Positions 28,224-37,449 are shown, numbered from the stretch's first letter. The stretch is 64,000 nucleotides of DNA from Mesorhizobium sp. LMG 17147 (GCF_024297145.1 NZ_JANCTC010000003.1:124001-188000), one strand, 5' to 3'. Notes: generated by a model not told the origin, from the sequence alone. A program made the numbers and translations.

Positions 28224-29048
28224 TTACTTCGCGCTTTTCGCTTGCTGCCAGAGCGCTTCCATCTCGTCCAGCGTCGCTTCTTCGAGGCTGTTTTCCGACG
28301 CTTGCAGCGTCCGCTCGACATAGTGGAAGCGCGACCGGAATTTTTCGTTGGTGCCGCTGAGTGCCGCTTCGGAATCAATTTTGAGGTGCCGGCCGAGATT
28401 GACGACCGCAAACAGCATGTCGCCGAACTCATCCTTGATCGGCGCGCTGTCGCCTTTGGCCAGCGCTTCGCGCAATTCGCCGATCTCCTCCTCTATCTTT
28501 TCGAGGATCGGTGCCGCCTCGCTCCAGTCGAAGCCGACGCGGGCGGCCTTTTCCTGCAGCTTGAGCGCCCGGGTCAGCGCGGGCAGCGCGACCGGCACGC
28601 TGTCGAGAAAGCCCTTGCCATGGTCTTCCGGGTCGAGCCCACGGGTGAGGCGCGCACTGCGCTTCACCGCCTTTTCCTCTGCCTTGATCTTTTCCCACAT
28701 GCCCTTGGCCATGCCGGCGCTGCGCGCCTTGTCGTCGCCGAAGACATGGGGATGGCGGCGGATCATTTTTGTGGTGATGGCCTGGACCACATCGCCGAAT
28801 GAAAATTCGCCGGCCTCTTCGGCCATTTGCGCGTGGTAGATCACTTGCAGAAGGAGATCGCCGAGTTCTTCCCGCAGATCGTCGAGGTCGCCGCGCGCAA
28901 TGGCGTCCGCCACTTCGTAGGCTTCCTCGATCGTGTATGGCGCGATTGTCGAAAAATCCTGCTCGATATCCCACGGGCAACCGGTTTCCGGCGCCCGCAG
29001 CGCTGCCATGATCTCGATCAGCCGGGAAATGTCTTTCGAGGGTTTCAT
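28224..29048 (-). CDS. mazG: Nucleoside triphosphate pyrophosphohydrolase MazG
   Basis: House-cleaning enzyme that hydrolyses (d)NTPs to monophosphates and pyrophosphate, also linked to ppGpp control. 274 residues with two MazG repeats: the first has RAPETGCPWDIEQDFSTIAPY and the metal motif TIEEAYEVADAI ... DLREELGDLLLQV; the second has EEIGELREAL and DEFGDMLFAVVNL. The chosen start (MKPSKDISRL) fits the family; 12 more codons are open upstream. Convergent with hflX. Confidence 0.95.
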   Translation of the reverse strand: MKPSKDISRLIEIMAALRAPETGCPWDIEQDFSTIAPYTIEEAYEVADAIARGDLDDLREELGDLLLQVIYHAQMAEEAGEFSFGDVVQAITTKMIRRHPHVFGDDKARSAGMAKGMWEKIKAEEKAVKRSARLTRGLDPEDHGKGFLDSVPVALPALTRALKLQEKAARVGFDWSEAAPILEKIEEEIGELREALAKGDSAPIKDEFGDMLFAVVNLGRHLKIDSEAALSGTNEKFRSRFHYVERTLQASENSLEEATLDEMEALWQQAKSAK

Positions 29049-29130
29049 CTGGGAAACGCTATCCTGTACACGCTGTACGGCCAACGGCTTCAGCCGGTGA
29101 GGGCGCCTTGTCCACAGATGGGCCGCCAGA

Positions 29131-29170
29131 CCATGATACGAAAGTGGAAGCCGGTTTCCGGAAGATCCTA
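29131..29170. repeat. Degenerate rhizobial palindromic repeat, second copy
   Basis: ccatgatacgaaagtgg is followed by aagccggtttccggaagatcctag, resembling the same gcatgatc...aaagtgg...ccggtttcgg...gatcatgc palindrome as the copy at 17928. It lies just after the 3' end of the aromatic aminotransferase gene, between it and mazG. Confidence 0.5.
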
Positions 29171-29183
29171 GTTAGCAAAAGCA

Positions 29184-30368
29184 TCAGTCGACCACGGAGA
29201 CGATCGCCTTGGCGAGCGCATCCATGCCGTCCTCTGGCAGCCCAGCAACGTTGATGCGGCTGTCGCCGACCATGTAGATGCCATGCTCGGCGCGCAGCCG
29301 CTGGACTTGCGCTTCCGACAGGCCAAGCCGGGAAAACATGCCGCGATGGCTGGCGACGAAATCGAAACGGTCGGAGTTGGACTGCCGCCGCAGCGCCTCG
29401 GCGAACTGGACGCGCAGCCGCAGCATGCGCAGCCGCATCTCTTCAAGCTCTGCCTCCCAATCGGAACGTAATGCGGAGTCTTCGAGCACGATGCGCACCG
29501 CCGCCGCGCCGTGGTCCGGCGGCATCGAATACATGGCACGTGCCGCCGACAGCATCTGGCCCATCGCCAAATCCGCCAGCGCGCCGTCTTTCGCCATGAT
29601 CAGCGCTGCACCGACTCGGTCGCGATAGACGGCAAAGTTCTTCGAGCAGCTCGAGGCAACGACCATTTCCGGAACTTTTGTCGCCAGAAGGCGCAAGCCG
29701 GCGGCATCCGCATCAAGCCCGTCGCCAAAGCCTTGATAGGCGATGTCGACAAAGGGCAGCAGACCGCGCTCAACGACAAGATCGGCAATGGCAGCCCATT
29801 GCGGGATGTCTAGATTGGCGCCCGTCGGGTTATGGCAACAGCCATGCAATAATACGACGTCGCCAGGATTCGCGGTTCTCAATGCATTCAGCATGTCGTC
29901 GAAGCGAACCGCACCGGAAGCAGCGTCGAAATAGGGATATTCGCGTGTCTGCAGGCCAGCGGCGCGCATCACCGGCGTGTGGTTCGGCCATGTCGGATCC
30001 GACAGCCAGACCATCGCGTCGGTGCGGGTCCTTTTCAGCAGCTCTGCCACCAGCCGCAGCGCGCCGGAGCCGCCGGGCGCCTGCGCCGCACGAATGCGTG
30101 TCATGTCGGCGGCTGGGCCGAACACCAACCTGGCCATCGCCGCGTTGAAGGCGGTATCCCCGGCAAGGCCGAGATAGGTCTTGGTATCCTGGCCCTGCAG
30201 CAACCGCTTTTCGGCTTCGCGCACCGCGCGCATCACCGGCGTCTTGCCGTCGCGATCCTTATAGACGCCGACCCCGAGATCGACCTTGTCGGGACGCGGG
30301 TCGGCGCGATAGAGGCCGATCAAGGCCAGGATCTTGTCGGCAGGCGCGGGCTGGAGATTTTCGAACAT
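29184..30368 (-). CDS. Aromatic amino acid aminotransferase
   Basis: Fold-type I PLP aminotransferase, 394 residues, of the aspartate/aromatic subgroup (TyrB/TatA). Signatures: FENLQPAPADKILALIGLYRADPRPDKVDLGVGVYKD at the N-terminus, LLHGCCHNPTGANLD with the substrate-binding Asn, DIAYQGFGDGLDADAAGLR, and the PLP Lys in ASSCSKNFAVYRDRVGA. The C-terminal Arg that binds the alpha-carboxylate is in VGDSRINVAGL. It likely interconverts aromatic amino acids and their keto acids; aspartate activity is possible. The start MFENLQP is standard; a 24-codon extension is open. Confidence 0.93.
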   Translation of the reverse strand: MFENLQPAPADKILALIGLYRADPRPDKVDLGVGVYKDRDGKTPVMRAVREAEKRLLQGQDTKTYLGLAGDTAFNAAMARLVFGPAADMTRIRAAQAPGGSGALRLVAELLKRTRTDAMVWLSDPTWPNHTPVMRAAGLQTREYPYFDAASGAVRFDDMLNALRTANPGDVVLLHGCCHNPTGANLDIPQWAAIADLVVERGLLPFVDIAYQGFGDGLDADAAGLRLLATKVPEMVVASSCSKNFAVYRDRVGAALIMAKDGALADLAMGQMLSAARAMYSMPPDHGAAAVRIVLEDSALRSDWEAELEEMRLRMLRLRVQFAEALRRQSNSDRFDFVASHRGMFSRLGLSEAQVQRLRAEHGIYMVGDSRINVAGLPEDGMDALAKAIVSVVD

Positions 30369-30579
30369 CGATAAGTTTCCGTTGGCGGCGGAGTGATACG
30401 CAAACCGGCCGTGCTTTGCCAGCAGTTTCATATGCGCCAACTCGGCGTCGGTTTGTCTCGAGGGCGGCCGATACTATCTGCCGGGCGAGGGCAGGCGCGA
30501 GATCTCCCAGAGAGAGCGCGGCGAGCCGAAAAATTCGGGCGAGCGGGATTAAAATTCCGACCTGCTCCGTAAACAGGAC

Positions 30580-31110
30580 ATGAAACGGCCGATGCCACGC
30601 TTCGACATTCTGGGACAGCTCGGTTCACTGCGCCGCTATGCACGCTCGCTGACACGCGACAGCGCCGATGCAGAGGATCTGGTGCATGATGCGCTGGTGC
30701 GTGCCTATGAGCGACGCGGCAGCTTCCGCTCCGGCGGAAACCTTCGCGTATGGCTGCTGTCGATCGTCCACAACGCGTTCATCGACGGCTTGCGATCCCG
30801 CAAATCCGAAGCAATGCGCATCGAACAGGCCGGCTATCTCGCCGAGGCCAGCGTCCAGGCTGTGCAGGAACATTCGGTCCGTCTGGCACAGGTGCGCGAC
30901 GCTTTTTTCACATTGCCGGAAGAGCAGCGTTGCGCGCTGCATCTCGTCGCCATCGAGGGGCTCAGCTACAGCGAGGCGGCCGAGGTTAGCGGCGTGCCGC
31001 TTGGCACGCTGATGTCGCGCATCGGCAGGGCACGTGCGGCACTCCGCGAGATGGAGGACGCGGCACCGGCACGGGCGAAAGGCCATCTGAAGATCGTCGG
31101 AGGTCGATGA
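30580..31110 (+). CDS. ECF-type RNA polymerase sigma factor
   Basis: A 176-residue extracytoplasmic-function sigma factor. Region 2 is at about 10-75 (LGSLRRYARSLTRDSADAEDLVHDALVRAYE, RVWLLSIVHNAFIDGLR); region 4 at about 105-160 (LPEEQRCALHLVAIEGLSYSEAAEVSGVPLGTLMSRIGRAR), with the region 4 HTH intact. Its stop overlaps the start of the anti-sigma gene, the usual pair architecture. There is no NepR/PhyR neighbour, so it is not clearly the EcfG general stress factor. A second ATG at 30592 is an alternative start. Target promoters cannot be deduced. Confidence 0.92.
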   Translation: MKRPMPRFDILGQLGSLRRYARSLTRDSADAEDLVHDALVRAYERRGSFRSGGNLRVWLLSIVHNAFIDGLRSRKSEAMRIEQAGYLAEASVQAVQEHSVRLAQVRDAFFTLPEEQRCALHLVAIEGLSYSEAAEVSGVPLGTLMSRIGRARAALREMEDAAPARAKGHLKIVGGR

Positions 31111-31883
31111 TGAACCAACTGCGCGATCCCGTGACCGACACCGATCTCGACGCCTATGTCGACGATCAGCTGGACGTGGCGCGTCGCATCGAGGTCGAGG
31201 CGTTCCTTTCGGCCCGGCCGGAGGCGGCCGCGCGGGTGATGTCCGACCTGCGGATGCGTGACGAATTGCGCGTGGCGCTTGCCGGATCGAAAGGCATGGC
31301 GCGGCCCGCGACGGCCGATGCTGCACGGCGGCTGGAGCGGGGATTGGCGCGCGGCCGCGTCCTTGGTGCTTTGCAGCGAGCGGCGGCAGTCGCTGTCTTC
31401 GTCGCCGCCGGCTGGCTTGCGAACGGGCTCATCGGACCGATATCGGTGACGGAAGTCGTCGCTTCGACCCATCCGCCCGCCTATGTGGAGGACGCGGTCC
31501 GGGCGCACCGCACGACGCTCGTGCGCGAGGCGATGTCGTCGCAACCCGAAGCGCCCGGCTACAATGCCGACGAAATTCGCGCCGCGACGGCGATCATTAT
31601 GCCATCGCTGCCAGCGGACTGGACGGTCCGCGACGTGCAGATCTACCCATCGCAGTTCGGCCCGAGCGTCGAGATGGCTGTCGAGACGACAGAGATGGGG
31701 CTGGTCTCGTTGTTCGCAACAAGGCCCGGGACATTCGACGTCGTCAAGCCGACTGTCGTTCCCTCGGGCGACGTTTCCTCAGCTTATTTCCAGATCGGCG
31801 AGGTCGCCTACGCGGTCGTCGCACGTAGCGACATCCAAGGCATAGATGTCACGGCCGAAGCGCTCGCCAAGACGCTTTACTGA
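31107..31883 (+). CDS. Membrane anti-sigma factor for the adjacent ECF sigma
   Basis: A 258-residue bitopic protein. The N-terminus (TDTDLDAYVDDQLDVARRIEVEAFLSARPEAAARV) has the pattern of anti-sigma domains without the zinc Cys/His set. A single membrane helix is at about residues 90-110 (AAAVAVFVAAGWLANGLIG), leaving about 150 residues outside, with an Ala/Val-rich C-terminal sensor domain. It overlaps the sigma gene by four bases and should bind and hold the sigma factor at the membrane until a signal, unknown here, is sensed. Confidence 0.87.
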   Translation: MMNQLRDPVTDTDLDAYVDDQLDVARRIEVEAFLSARPEAAARVMSDLRMRDELRVALAGSKGMARPATADAARRLERGLARGRVLGALQRAAAVAVFVAAGWLANGLIGPISVTEVVASTHPPAYVEDAVRAHRTTLVREAMSSQPEAPGYNADEIRAATAIIMPSLPADWTVRDVQIYPSQFGPSVEMAVETTEMGLVSLFATRPGTFDVVKPTVVPSGDVSSAYFQIGEVAYAVVARSDIQGIDVTAEALAKTLY

Positions 31884-31907
31884 TCGACCTTCAAGAAGGA
31901 GAACCAC

Positions 31908-32615
31908 ATGAACAATCTCGGATATATCGGGGCCGGAGCCCGAGCCGGAGCCGTCTACGACGAAGGCCTGCGCCGGCACATGCTGCGCGTCTACAACTAC
32001 ATGGGCCTTGGCCTCGTCGTTACGGGCGTGATCGCGTTCGTGGTGGCTTCCACACCCGCGCTTTACGTGCCGATCTTCTCCACACCGCTGAAATGGGTGG
32101 TTATGCTGGCACCACTGGCCTTTGTGCTCTTGTTCTCGTTCCGGATGCAGACGATGTCGGCGGCCGGCGCCCAGGCGATGTTCTGGGCATTCTGCGCGGT
32201 CATGGGGCTGTCGCTGGCTTCCGTGTTCCTGGTCTTTACCGGCACCAGCATCGCACGCACCTTCTTCATCGCCGCCACCATGTTCGGCGCGACCAGCCTT
32301 TACGGGTACACGACCAAACGCGACCTGACGCAGTTCTCGTCGTTCCTGATCATGGGCCTGATCGGCGTGGTGATCGCCAGCATCGTCAATATCTTCCTGG
32401 GCTCGACCGCGCTCCAGTTTGCGATCTCGGTGATCGGCATCGCCGTCTTCATCGGCCTCACCGCCTGGGATACCCAGACTATCAAGGAGCAGTATGCGGA
32501 AAACTTCGGTGCGGAATCACAGCAGAAGCTCGCTGTTTTCGGTGCATTCTCGCTGTACCTGAACTTCATCAACATCTTCCAACTGCTGTTGAACTTCACC
32601 GGCGAGCGCGAATAG
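31908..32615 (+). CDS. Bax inhibitor-1/YccA-family membrane protein
   Basis: A 235-residue protein with seven predicted membrane helices. Family pattern: RRHMLRVYNYMGLGLVVTGVIAF, then LAPLAFVLLFSFR, FWAFCAVMGLSLASVFLVFTG, SLYGYTTKRDLTQFSSFLIMGL and the C-terminal AWDTQTIKEQY with conserved acidic residues, ending LYLNFINIFQLLL. Homologues such as YbhL/YccA act as proton-linked Ca leak proteins or FtsH inhibitors. Ribosome-binding site aaggaga eight bases upstream. It follows the anti-sigma gene by only 24 bases, so it is likely in the same transcript. Confidence 0.92.
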   Translation: MNNLGYIGAGARAGAVYDEGLRRHMLRVYNYMGLGLVVTGVIAFVVASTPALYVPIFSTPLKWVVMLAPLAFVLLFSFRMQTMSAAGAQAMFWAFCAVMGLSLASVFLVFTGTSIARTFFIAATMFGATSLYGYTTKRDLTQFSSFLIMGLIGVVIASIVNIFLGSTALQFAISVIGIAVFIGLTAWDTQTIKEQYAENFGAESQQKLAVFGAFSLYLNFINIFQLLLNFTGERE

Positions 32616-32647
32616 CCGGCGTCGGACCACGACCGGAGGCGGATATC

Positions 32648-33202
32648 ATGGACAGAAACGATCAACAGGCGATCGGGCACCTCTTCGAGAAGTTGGCAAA
32701 TGTCGAGCGCCAGGCGCCGCCGCGCGATGTGGAAGCAGAGCGCTTTATCCAGGATCAGATCGGCCGGCAGCCTGGCGCGCCATATTACATGGCCCAGACG
32801 ATCGTGGTGCAGGAGCAGGCCTTGAACGCAGCTCAGGCGCGCATCGAAGAACTGGAAGAGCAGGCGCAGCAGCCCGCCGGCGGTGGACCGCTCAGCAGCT
32901 TCTTCGGCCGCAGCGGCGGCAGGCGCTCGGGCTCGGTTCCGCGGGTAGGGCGCGCCGCCTCCGTTGCAACTGAAGGGCCGCAGGACACGCCACAGCGGGC
33001 AGGCGGCGGTTTTCTTGCTGGCGCTGCGCAGACCGCGATGGGCGTGGCCGGCGGAGTGCTGCTCGGCAGCGCGATCGCCGGCATGTTTGGCGGCAGCGAA
33101 GCGAAGGCAGCTGAACAGCCGACGCCGCAGCCGGACGAAGCCGATCAGGCAGGCGATGCCAGCTCCGACAATGGCGGTGACTTCGGTGATATGGAGTTCT
33201 GA
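32648..33202 (+). CDS. DUF2076 domain protein
   Basis: A 184-residue protein matching the DUF2076 family: DRNDQQAIGHLFEKLANVERQAPPRDVEAERFI at the N-terminus, then MAQTIVVQEQALNAAQARIEELEEQA, a coiled coil. A Gly/Arg-rich linker (GRSGGRRSGSVPR) leads to a hydrophobic Gly/Ala stretch (FLAGAAQTAMGVAGGVLLGSAIAGMFGG) that could insert in a membrane, and an acidic end (DEADQAGDASSDNGGDF). It lies 32 bases after the Bax-inhibitor gene with ggaggcg before the ATG. Function unknown. Confidence 0.85.
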   Translation: MDRNDQQAIGHLFEKLANVERQAPPRDVEAERFIQDQIGRQPGAPYYMAQTIVVQEQALNAAQARIEELEEQAQQPAGGGPLSSFFGRSGGRRSGSVPRVGRAASVATEGPQDTPQRAGGGFLAGAAQTAMGVAGGVLLGSAIAGMFGGSEAKAAEQPTPQPDEADQAGDASSDNGGDFGDMEF

Positions 33203-33265
33203 CGAGCGACCCAGACTGTGCCTGTGCCGGCGCTGGTGACGATTGCGGGTCAGCATAGGCGAGAT

Positions 33266-33299
33266 GGCGAGGGCAGCATCCGGGAAGCGAGCCCTCGCC
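33266..33299. terminator. Inverted repeat between convergent genes, possible terminator
   Basis: ggcgagggc and gccctcgcc form a perfect 9-bp stem around a 16-base loop between the DUF2076 gene and the minus-strand secreted protein gene. No T run follows on either strand, so its efficiency as a terminator is doubtful. Confidence 0.5.
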
Positions 33300-33304
33300 G
33301 GCGG

Positions 33305-33895
33305 CTAATAACCCAGGCGCTTCAGTTCAGTCTTGACCGCTGCGATCGTCTTGAAGCGGAAGTGCTTTGTTGTGCCGTCGCGCCAATGGCAGTCGCATGT
33401 GGCGTCGAACTTCCGGCTCGCTTTCAAGTGAGTCAGCGCCTTCTGGCCTGGCTTGGGCCCATCGAAGATGCGAACTTCGTAGAGCGTCCCTTCGACATCG
33501 TAGTGCATCTGAGCCCAGGAAAGTATCACGATCAGTTCCTTTGCCGGGTCGTGGTCGGCGTTGGCGAGGCCGAGCGCTATGTCCGGTGTGTCGCCCTCTT
33601 GTTCACCGATCGTGACCTGGATTGCGCGATATCTGTTGTCAGCTAGCCGTTGCAGCGCGACGAGCGGGCGTTCCGGATAGTCCTCAGCGGTCTGGTAATC
33701 GACGAAGAGTGTCTGGAGGCCGCTCCAGCTCACGGCTGTGGTGTGCGGATCAGCATTGTCGGCGAACCCGACAACACGTTTGGCGAAAGCCAGGTCGTTC
33801 TCGCCGGGCGCACGATCAAGGTCCTGCGCTCGCGCGCCAGTGAGCACGCAGGCGAGGGTTAGGACGAAACTTGTGAAGAGCCCAAGTCGCTTCAT
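33305..33895 (-). CDS. Secreted protein of unknown function
   Basis: A 196-residue protein with a clear signal peptide: MKRLGLFTSFVLTLACVLTG, then ARA before QDLDRAPGENDLAF. The mature part resembles no domain I recognise. It contains NRYRAIQVTIGEQEGDTPDIALGLAN and AKELIVILSWAQMHYDVEGTLYEVRIFD, suggesting a beta-sheet periplasmic domain, and two Cys near the end (KFDATCDCHW). The frame extends 64 codons upstream but the signal peptide marks the start. Transcribed away from the DUF2182-type or ECF clusters, alone on the minus strand. Confidence 0.7.
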   Translation of the reverse strand: MKRLGLFTSFVLTLACVLTGARAQDLDRAPGENDLAFAKRVVGFADNADPHTTAVSWSGLQTLFVDYQTAEDYPERPLVALQRLADNRYRAIQVTIGEQEGDTPDIALGLANADHDPAKELIVILSWAQMHYDVEGTLYEVRIFDGPKPGQKALTHLKASRKFDATCDCHWRDGTTKHFRFKTIAAVKTELKRLGY

Positions 33896-34136
33896 GATTC
33901 GCAACCGTAGCATGCCGGTTGCGAATCTTCGCGCCTGGCCGTCGGCAGCTGGACGGAAACTTGTCCAACTCCCGCGTGCCCTGGTCGCATAAGATAGATT
34001 ATGGAACTGAAATGGGGGATAAGGATGTGGCGTGGAAGTGGCACGAGCAAGCCGCTGGGCCGGTTTTAGAGCGAGAATTGGTTTCATGCACCTTGCGAGA
34101 TCCCACTCAGAAACCCAGCCGTAGAAACTTGGTCCT

Positions 34137-34955
34137 TCACCCTGATTCGTAAGGGATTTCGATCGTCATGCCGTCATAAGCAGGCTCGACGTTGGCCGGC
34201 GTCTCGGCCATTACCGTGGCGTAGTCGAGCGGCACATGCATATGCGTCAGCACCGCGTTCTTCGGTGCCAGTCTGTCGATCCAGCCAAGCGCCTGACCAA
34301 GCGACAGATGGCTCGGATGGACGGTGTATTGCAGCGCGTCGATGACCAGCACGTCCAACCCGCGCAAACGCTCGGCGGTCGCGTCCGGAAAGTCGCTGAC
34401 ATCAGGGCAATAAGCCAGCCCGCCGATGCGGAAACCCAGCGAGGTGATGTCGCCATGAAGCTGCAGCAGCGGTTCGAGGGTGAGGGCGCCGCCCTCGCCC
34501 TCGATCACCACCGGCCGGTCGTGGTCGATGATATGAGCGTTGACGATCGGCGGATACGAACTGCCTTTCGGTGTTTCGAAACAGTAGCGGAACGCCTCGC
34601 GTAAGCGCAGCATGGTGGCCTGATCGGCATGGATGTCGATCCGGTGGCGCTGCTCCAGTACGAAGCCGCGCAAATCGTCGATGCCGTGGATATGGTCGGC
34701 ATGCGGATGTGTGTAGACCACCGCATCGATGCGCCTGACCGATGCCAGCAGCATCTGCTCGCGGAAATCCGGGCCGGTGTCGATGACGACTGTGGTCCGG
34801 ACGCCATTCGCCGCGATCCGCTCGACGAGCGCTGCGGTGCGCGTGCGCCGGTTCCGGGGGTTCGCGGGATCGCAATTGCCCCAATCGCCGGTGATGCGTG
34901 GCGTACCCGGCGATGAGCCGCAGCCGAGGACGGTAAGACGTAACCGGTCGCTCAT
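34137..34955 (-). CDS. MBL-fold metallohydrolase (PhnP-like)
   Basis: A 272-residue metallo-beta-lactamase-fold hydrolase. It opens RLTVLGCGSSPGTPRITGDWGNCDPANPRNRRTR, the pattern of PhnP/lipoate-octanoyl-type cyclic phosphodiesterase relatives, followed by the metal motif HPHADHIHGID, DRPVVIEGEG, the metal Asp in LVIDALQYTVHPSHLS and the final His in LTHMHVPLDY. PhnP itself hydrolyses 2',3'- or 1,2-cyclic phosphates; no phosphonate genes are present here, so the substrate is open. Overlaps tatD by four bases. Confidence 0.88.
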   Translation of the reverse strand: MSDRLRLTVLGCGSSPGTPRITGDWGNCDPANPRNRRTRTAALVERIAANGVRTTVVIDTGPDFREQMLLASVRRIDAVVYTHPHADHIHGIDDLRGFVLEQRHRIDIHADQATMLRLREAFRYCFETPKGSSYPPIVNAHIIDHDRPVVIEGEGGALTLEPLLQLHGDITSLGFRIGGLAYCPDVSDFPDATAERLRGLDVLVIDALQYTVHPSHLSLGQALGWIDRLAPKNAVLTHMHVPLDYATVMAETPANVEPAYDGMTIEIPYESG

Positions 34956-35743
34956 ACGTCAGGCGCCCGGCGCGGCATTTTCCTGAACAGCCGGAAGAAA
35001 TTATCCGTGGTGATATCAGCGATTTCGGCCTCGCTGAAGCCGATCGTCTCGGCCAGCACCTTGGCTGTATGCGCAACATAGGCGGGCTCATTGCGCTTGC
35101 CGCGAAACGGAATCGGCGCAAGGTATGGCGCGTCGGTTTCGACCAGCAGACGGTCGCGCGGCACATCGGCGGCGACGGCGCGCAGCTCGGCGGAGTTCTT
35201 GAAGGTCAGGATACCGGAAAACGAAACGTAGCCGCCGAGCGCAACACCGATCTCGGCTAGCCTGCGCCCAGACGAAAAACAGTGCAGGATGAAGGGGAAG
35301 GCGCCCTTCCCTGTTTCTTCTTCGAGGATGTCAGCCATGTCGTCGTCGGCGTCGCGCGAATGGATGACCAGCGGCAGACCGGTCACGCGCGCCGCGGCGA
35401 TGTGGGTGCGAAAGCCCTGAGCCTGTGCGTCGCGCGGCGCATGATCGTAGAAATAGTCGAGCCCGGCCTCGCCGATCGCCACCACTTTGCGATGAGCAGA
35501 GAGCCGCACCAGATCATCGACAGTGACGTCAAGCTCTTCCGCCGCATTGTGCGGATGGGTGCCCACCGAGCAATAGACCTCATCGAAAGTCTCTGCAATC
35601 TCAAGCACTTGGCTAAATCGCCTCACCCTCGTCGAGATCGTCACCATGCGGCCGACGCCGGCCGCGAGGGCGCGGGCGACGATGGTCGCCCGCTCTTCGG
35701 CGAAATCCGGAAAGTCGAGATGGCAGTGACTGTCGACCAGCAT
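34952..35743 (-). CDS. tatD: TatD-family metal-dependent hydrolase
   Basis: A 263-residue TIM-barrel metal hydrolase of the TatD (YcfH) family, some members of which are 3'-5' exonucleases. Motifs: VDSHCHLDFPDF with HxH ligands, AIGEAGLDYFYDHAP with Glu ligand, LPLVIHSRDADDD, FILHCFSSG, and the terminal Asp in LVETDAPYLAPIPFRGKRNEP. It sits between metG and the MBL hydrolase with the classic metG-tatD order; its ATG shares one base with the metG stop (TGATG), indicating coupling. Confidence 0.93.
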   Translation of the reverse strand: MLVDSHCHLDFPDFAEERATIVARALAAGVGRMVTISTRVRRFSQVLEIAETFDEVYCSVGTHPHNAAEELDVTVDDLVRLSAHRKVVAIGEAGLDYFYDHAPRDAQAQGFRTHIAAARVTGLPLVIHSRDADDDMADILEEETGKGAFPFILHCFSSGRRLAEIGVALGGYVSFSGILTFKNSAELRAVAADVPRDRLLVETDAPYLAPIPFRGKRNEPAYVAHTAKVLAETIGFSEAEIADITTDNFFRLFRKMPRRAPDV

Positions 35744-37296
35744 CAGGCGCTTGTATCCGTTGGCTCGACATAGCGTGGAAATACTGCTTCCGGCGCCGGC
35801 AGTGCCGTACCGGACACCAGCGCATGACGTTCGGCGACATGCGCGAAGTCGCGGCTGTCCGCCGGCACCGCCAAAAGATCGAGCAGCTTTGCCGCCGAGC
35901 CTGGAATGAAGGGCTGGCACAGCAATCCGACACGCCGGATCACCTCAGCCGTCGTCCACAGCACCGTTTCCATGCGTGCCGGATCGGTCTTCTTCAGCGC
36001 CCATGGCTCCTGCCCAGCGAAATAGCGGTTGGCTTCGGCCACCACGCCAAAGATCGCCGCCAGCGCCAAATGGATGCCCTGGTCGGCCATCGTCCTGCGC
36101 GCCGTGACAAGGGCGGCATCTGCCTGATCGAGGATCGCCTGGTCGGCGTCGCTCAATTCGCCACGCTTCGGCACCACGCCGCCGCAGTTCTTGGCGATCA
36201 TCGACAGCGAGCGCTGCGCCAGATTGCCGAGATCGTTGGCAAGGTCGGCATTGGTGCGGTTGACGATCGCATCATGGCTGTAGCTACCGTCCTGACCGAA
36301 CGGCACTTCTCGCAGGAAGAAATAGCGCACCTGGTCGAGACCGTAGTGCTCGATCATGGCGAACGGGTCGATGACGTTGCCGACCGACTTCGACATTTTC
36401 TCGCCGCGGTTGAACAGAAAACCATGCGCGAACACGCGCTTCGGCAATTCGATGCCAGCCGACATCAGGAAAGCCGGCCAGTAGACCGCGTGAAAGCGCA
36501 CGATATCCTTGCCGATGACATGGACGTTTGCCGGCCAGAAAGACCATCTCTCGCTGGCCGGATCCGGATAACCGGCGGCGGTGATGTAGTTGGTCAGTGC
36601 ATCGACCCAGACATACATCACATGCTTGTCGTCGCCGGGGACCGGCACGCCCCAGTTAAACGTGGTCCGCGAGATGGACAGATCCCTGAGGCCGGATTTG
36701 ACGAAGCTGACGATTTCATTGCGCCGCTCCGCCGGCCCGACGAATTCGGGGCTGTTCTCGTACAGTGCGAGCAGCCTGTCCTGATAGGCGGAAAGCCGAA
36801 AGAAGTAGCTTTCTTCTTCGGTCCATTCGACAGGCGAGCCGAGCGGTTCGCGGCGCACGCCGTCGTCGCCGACCTTGGTTTCGGCCTCGTCGAAATAGGC
36901 TTCCTGCCGCACCGAATACCAGCCGCTGTAGCGGTCGAGGTAAATGTCGCCATTCTCAGCCATGCGTGTCCAGATCGCCTGGCAGGCCTTGTAGTGCCGC
37001 TCCTCGGTCGTTCGGATAAAAACGTCGTTCGAGCAGCCGGTCGCTTCGAGCATCGAACGGAAGATCGCCGAATTGCGATCGGCAAGCGCCTTCGGCGTCA
37101 GGCCTTCGGCGTCCGCCGTCTGCTGCATCTTCAAGCCGTGCTCGTCGGTCCCCGAGACGAAGAAGACGTCCTTGCCGTCGAGCCGCTGGAAGCGGGCAAG
37201 CGTGTCGCTGGCGATCACATTGTAGGCATGGCCGATATGCGGCTTTCCGTTCGGATAGAAGATCGGCGTCGTGACGTAGTATTTTTCGCGTGACAT
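35743..37296 (-). CDS. metG: Methionyl-tRNA synthetase
   Basis: Charges tRNA-Met. 517 residues, the short class without C-terminal tRNA-binding domain. HIGH appears as [15 protein letters not shown] as [11 protein letters not shown], both class I signatures. [16 protein letters not shown] is the catalytic-domain insert region. The start [20 protein letters not shown] is the family N-terminus; 40 upstream codons that are open are unlikely to be used. The gene is in a tight minus-strand run with tatD and the MBL hydrolase, while holB and tmk lie 150 bases upstream. Confidence 0.96.
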   Translation of the reverse strand: MSREKYYVTTPIFYPNGKPHIGHAYNVIASDTLARFQRLDGKDVFFVSGTDEHGLKMQQTADAEGLTPKALADRNSAIFRSMLEATGCSNDVFIRTTEERHYKACQAIWTRMAENGDIYLDRYSGWYSVRQEAYFDEAETKVGDDGVRREPLGSPVEWTEEESYFFRLSAYQDRLLALYENSPEFVGPAERRNEIVSFVKSGLRDLSISRTTFNWGVPVPGDDKHVMYVWVDALTNYITAAGYPDPASERWSFWPANVHVIGKDIVRFHAVYWPAFLMSAGIELPKRVFAHGFLFNRGEKMSKSVGNVIDPFAMIEHYGLDQVRYFFLREVPFGQDGSYSHDAIVNRTNADLANDLGNLAQRSLSMIAKNCGGVVPKRGELSDADQAILDQADAALVTARRTMADQGIHLALAAIFGVVAEANRYFAGQEPWALKKTDPARMETVLWTTAEVIRRVGLLCQPFIPGSAAKLLDLLAVPADSRDFAHVAERHALVSGTALPAPEAVFPRYVEPTDTSA

Positions 37297-37449
37297 GGAT
37301 GAGCCGTCATGAATGTCTGAATGAAAGATGTCGCGGTGAGATATCGCATCGAAACGGCAATTGCCATCCGACGCCAATGTGGTGGCTTCGAAGTTCCTGC
37401 GATTGATTGGGATCAATGCTCAGGGGCTTCAAAGCCACGCCAGCGGCCG

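Noticed and set aside
31888..31899. cctt-caag-aagg hairpin over the ribosome-binding site of the Bax-inhibitor gene, reminiscent of a ybhL leader
   Set aside because: The stem is only four pairs with a four-base loop, and the region is 24 bases long between coupled genes. Rfam ybhL could be tested by cmsearch but I cannot confirm the consensus.
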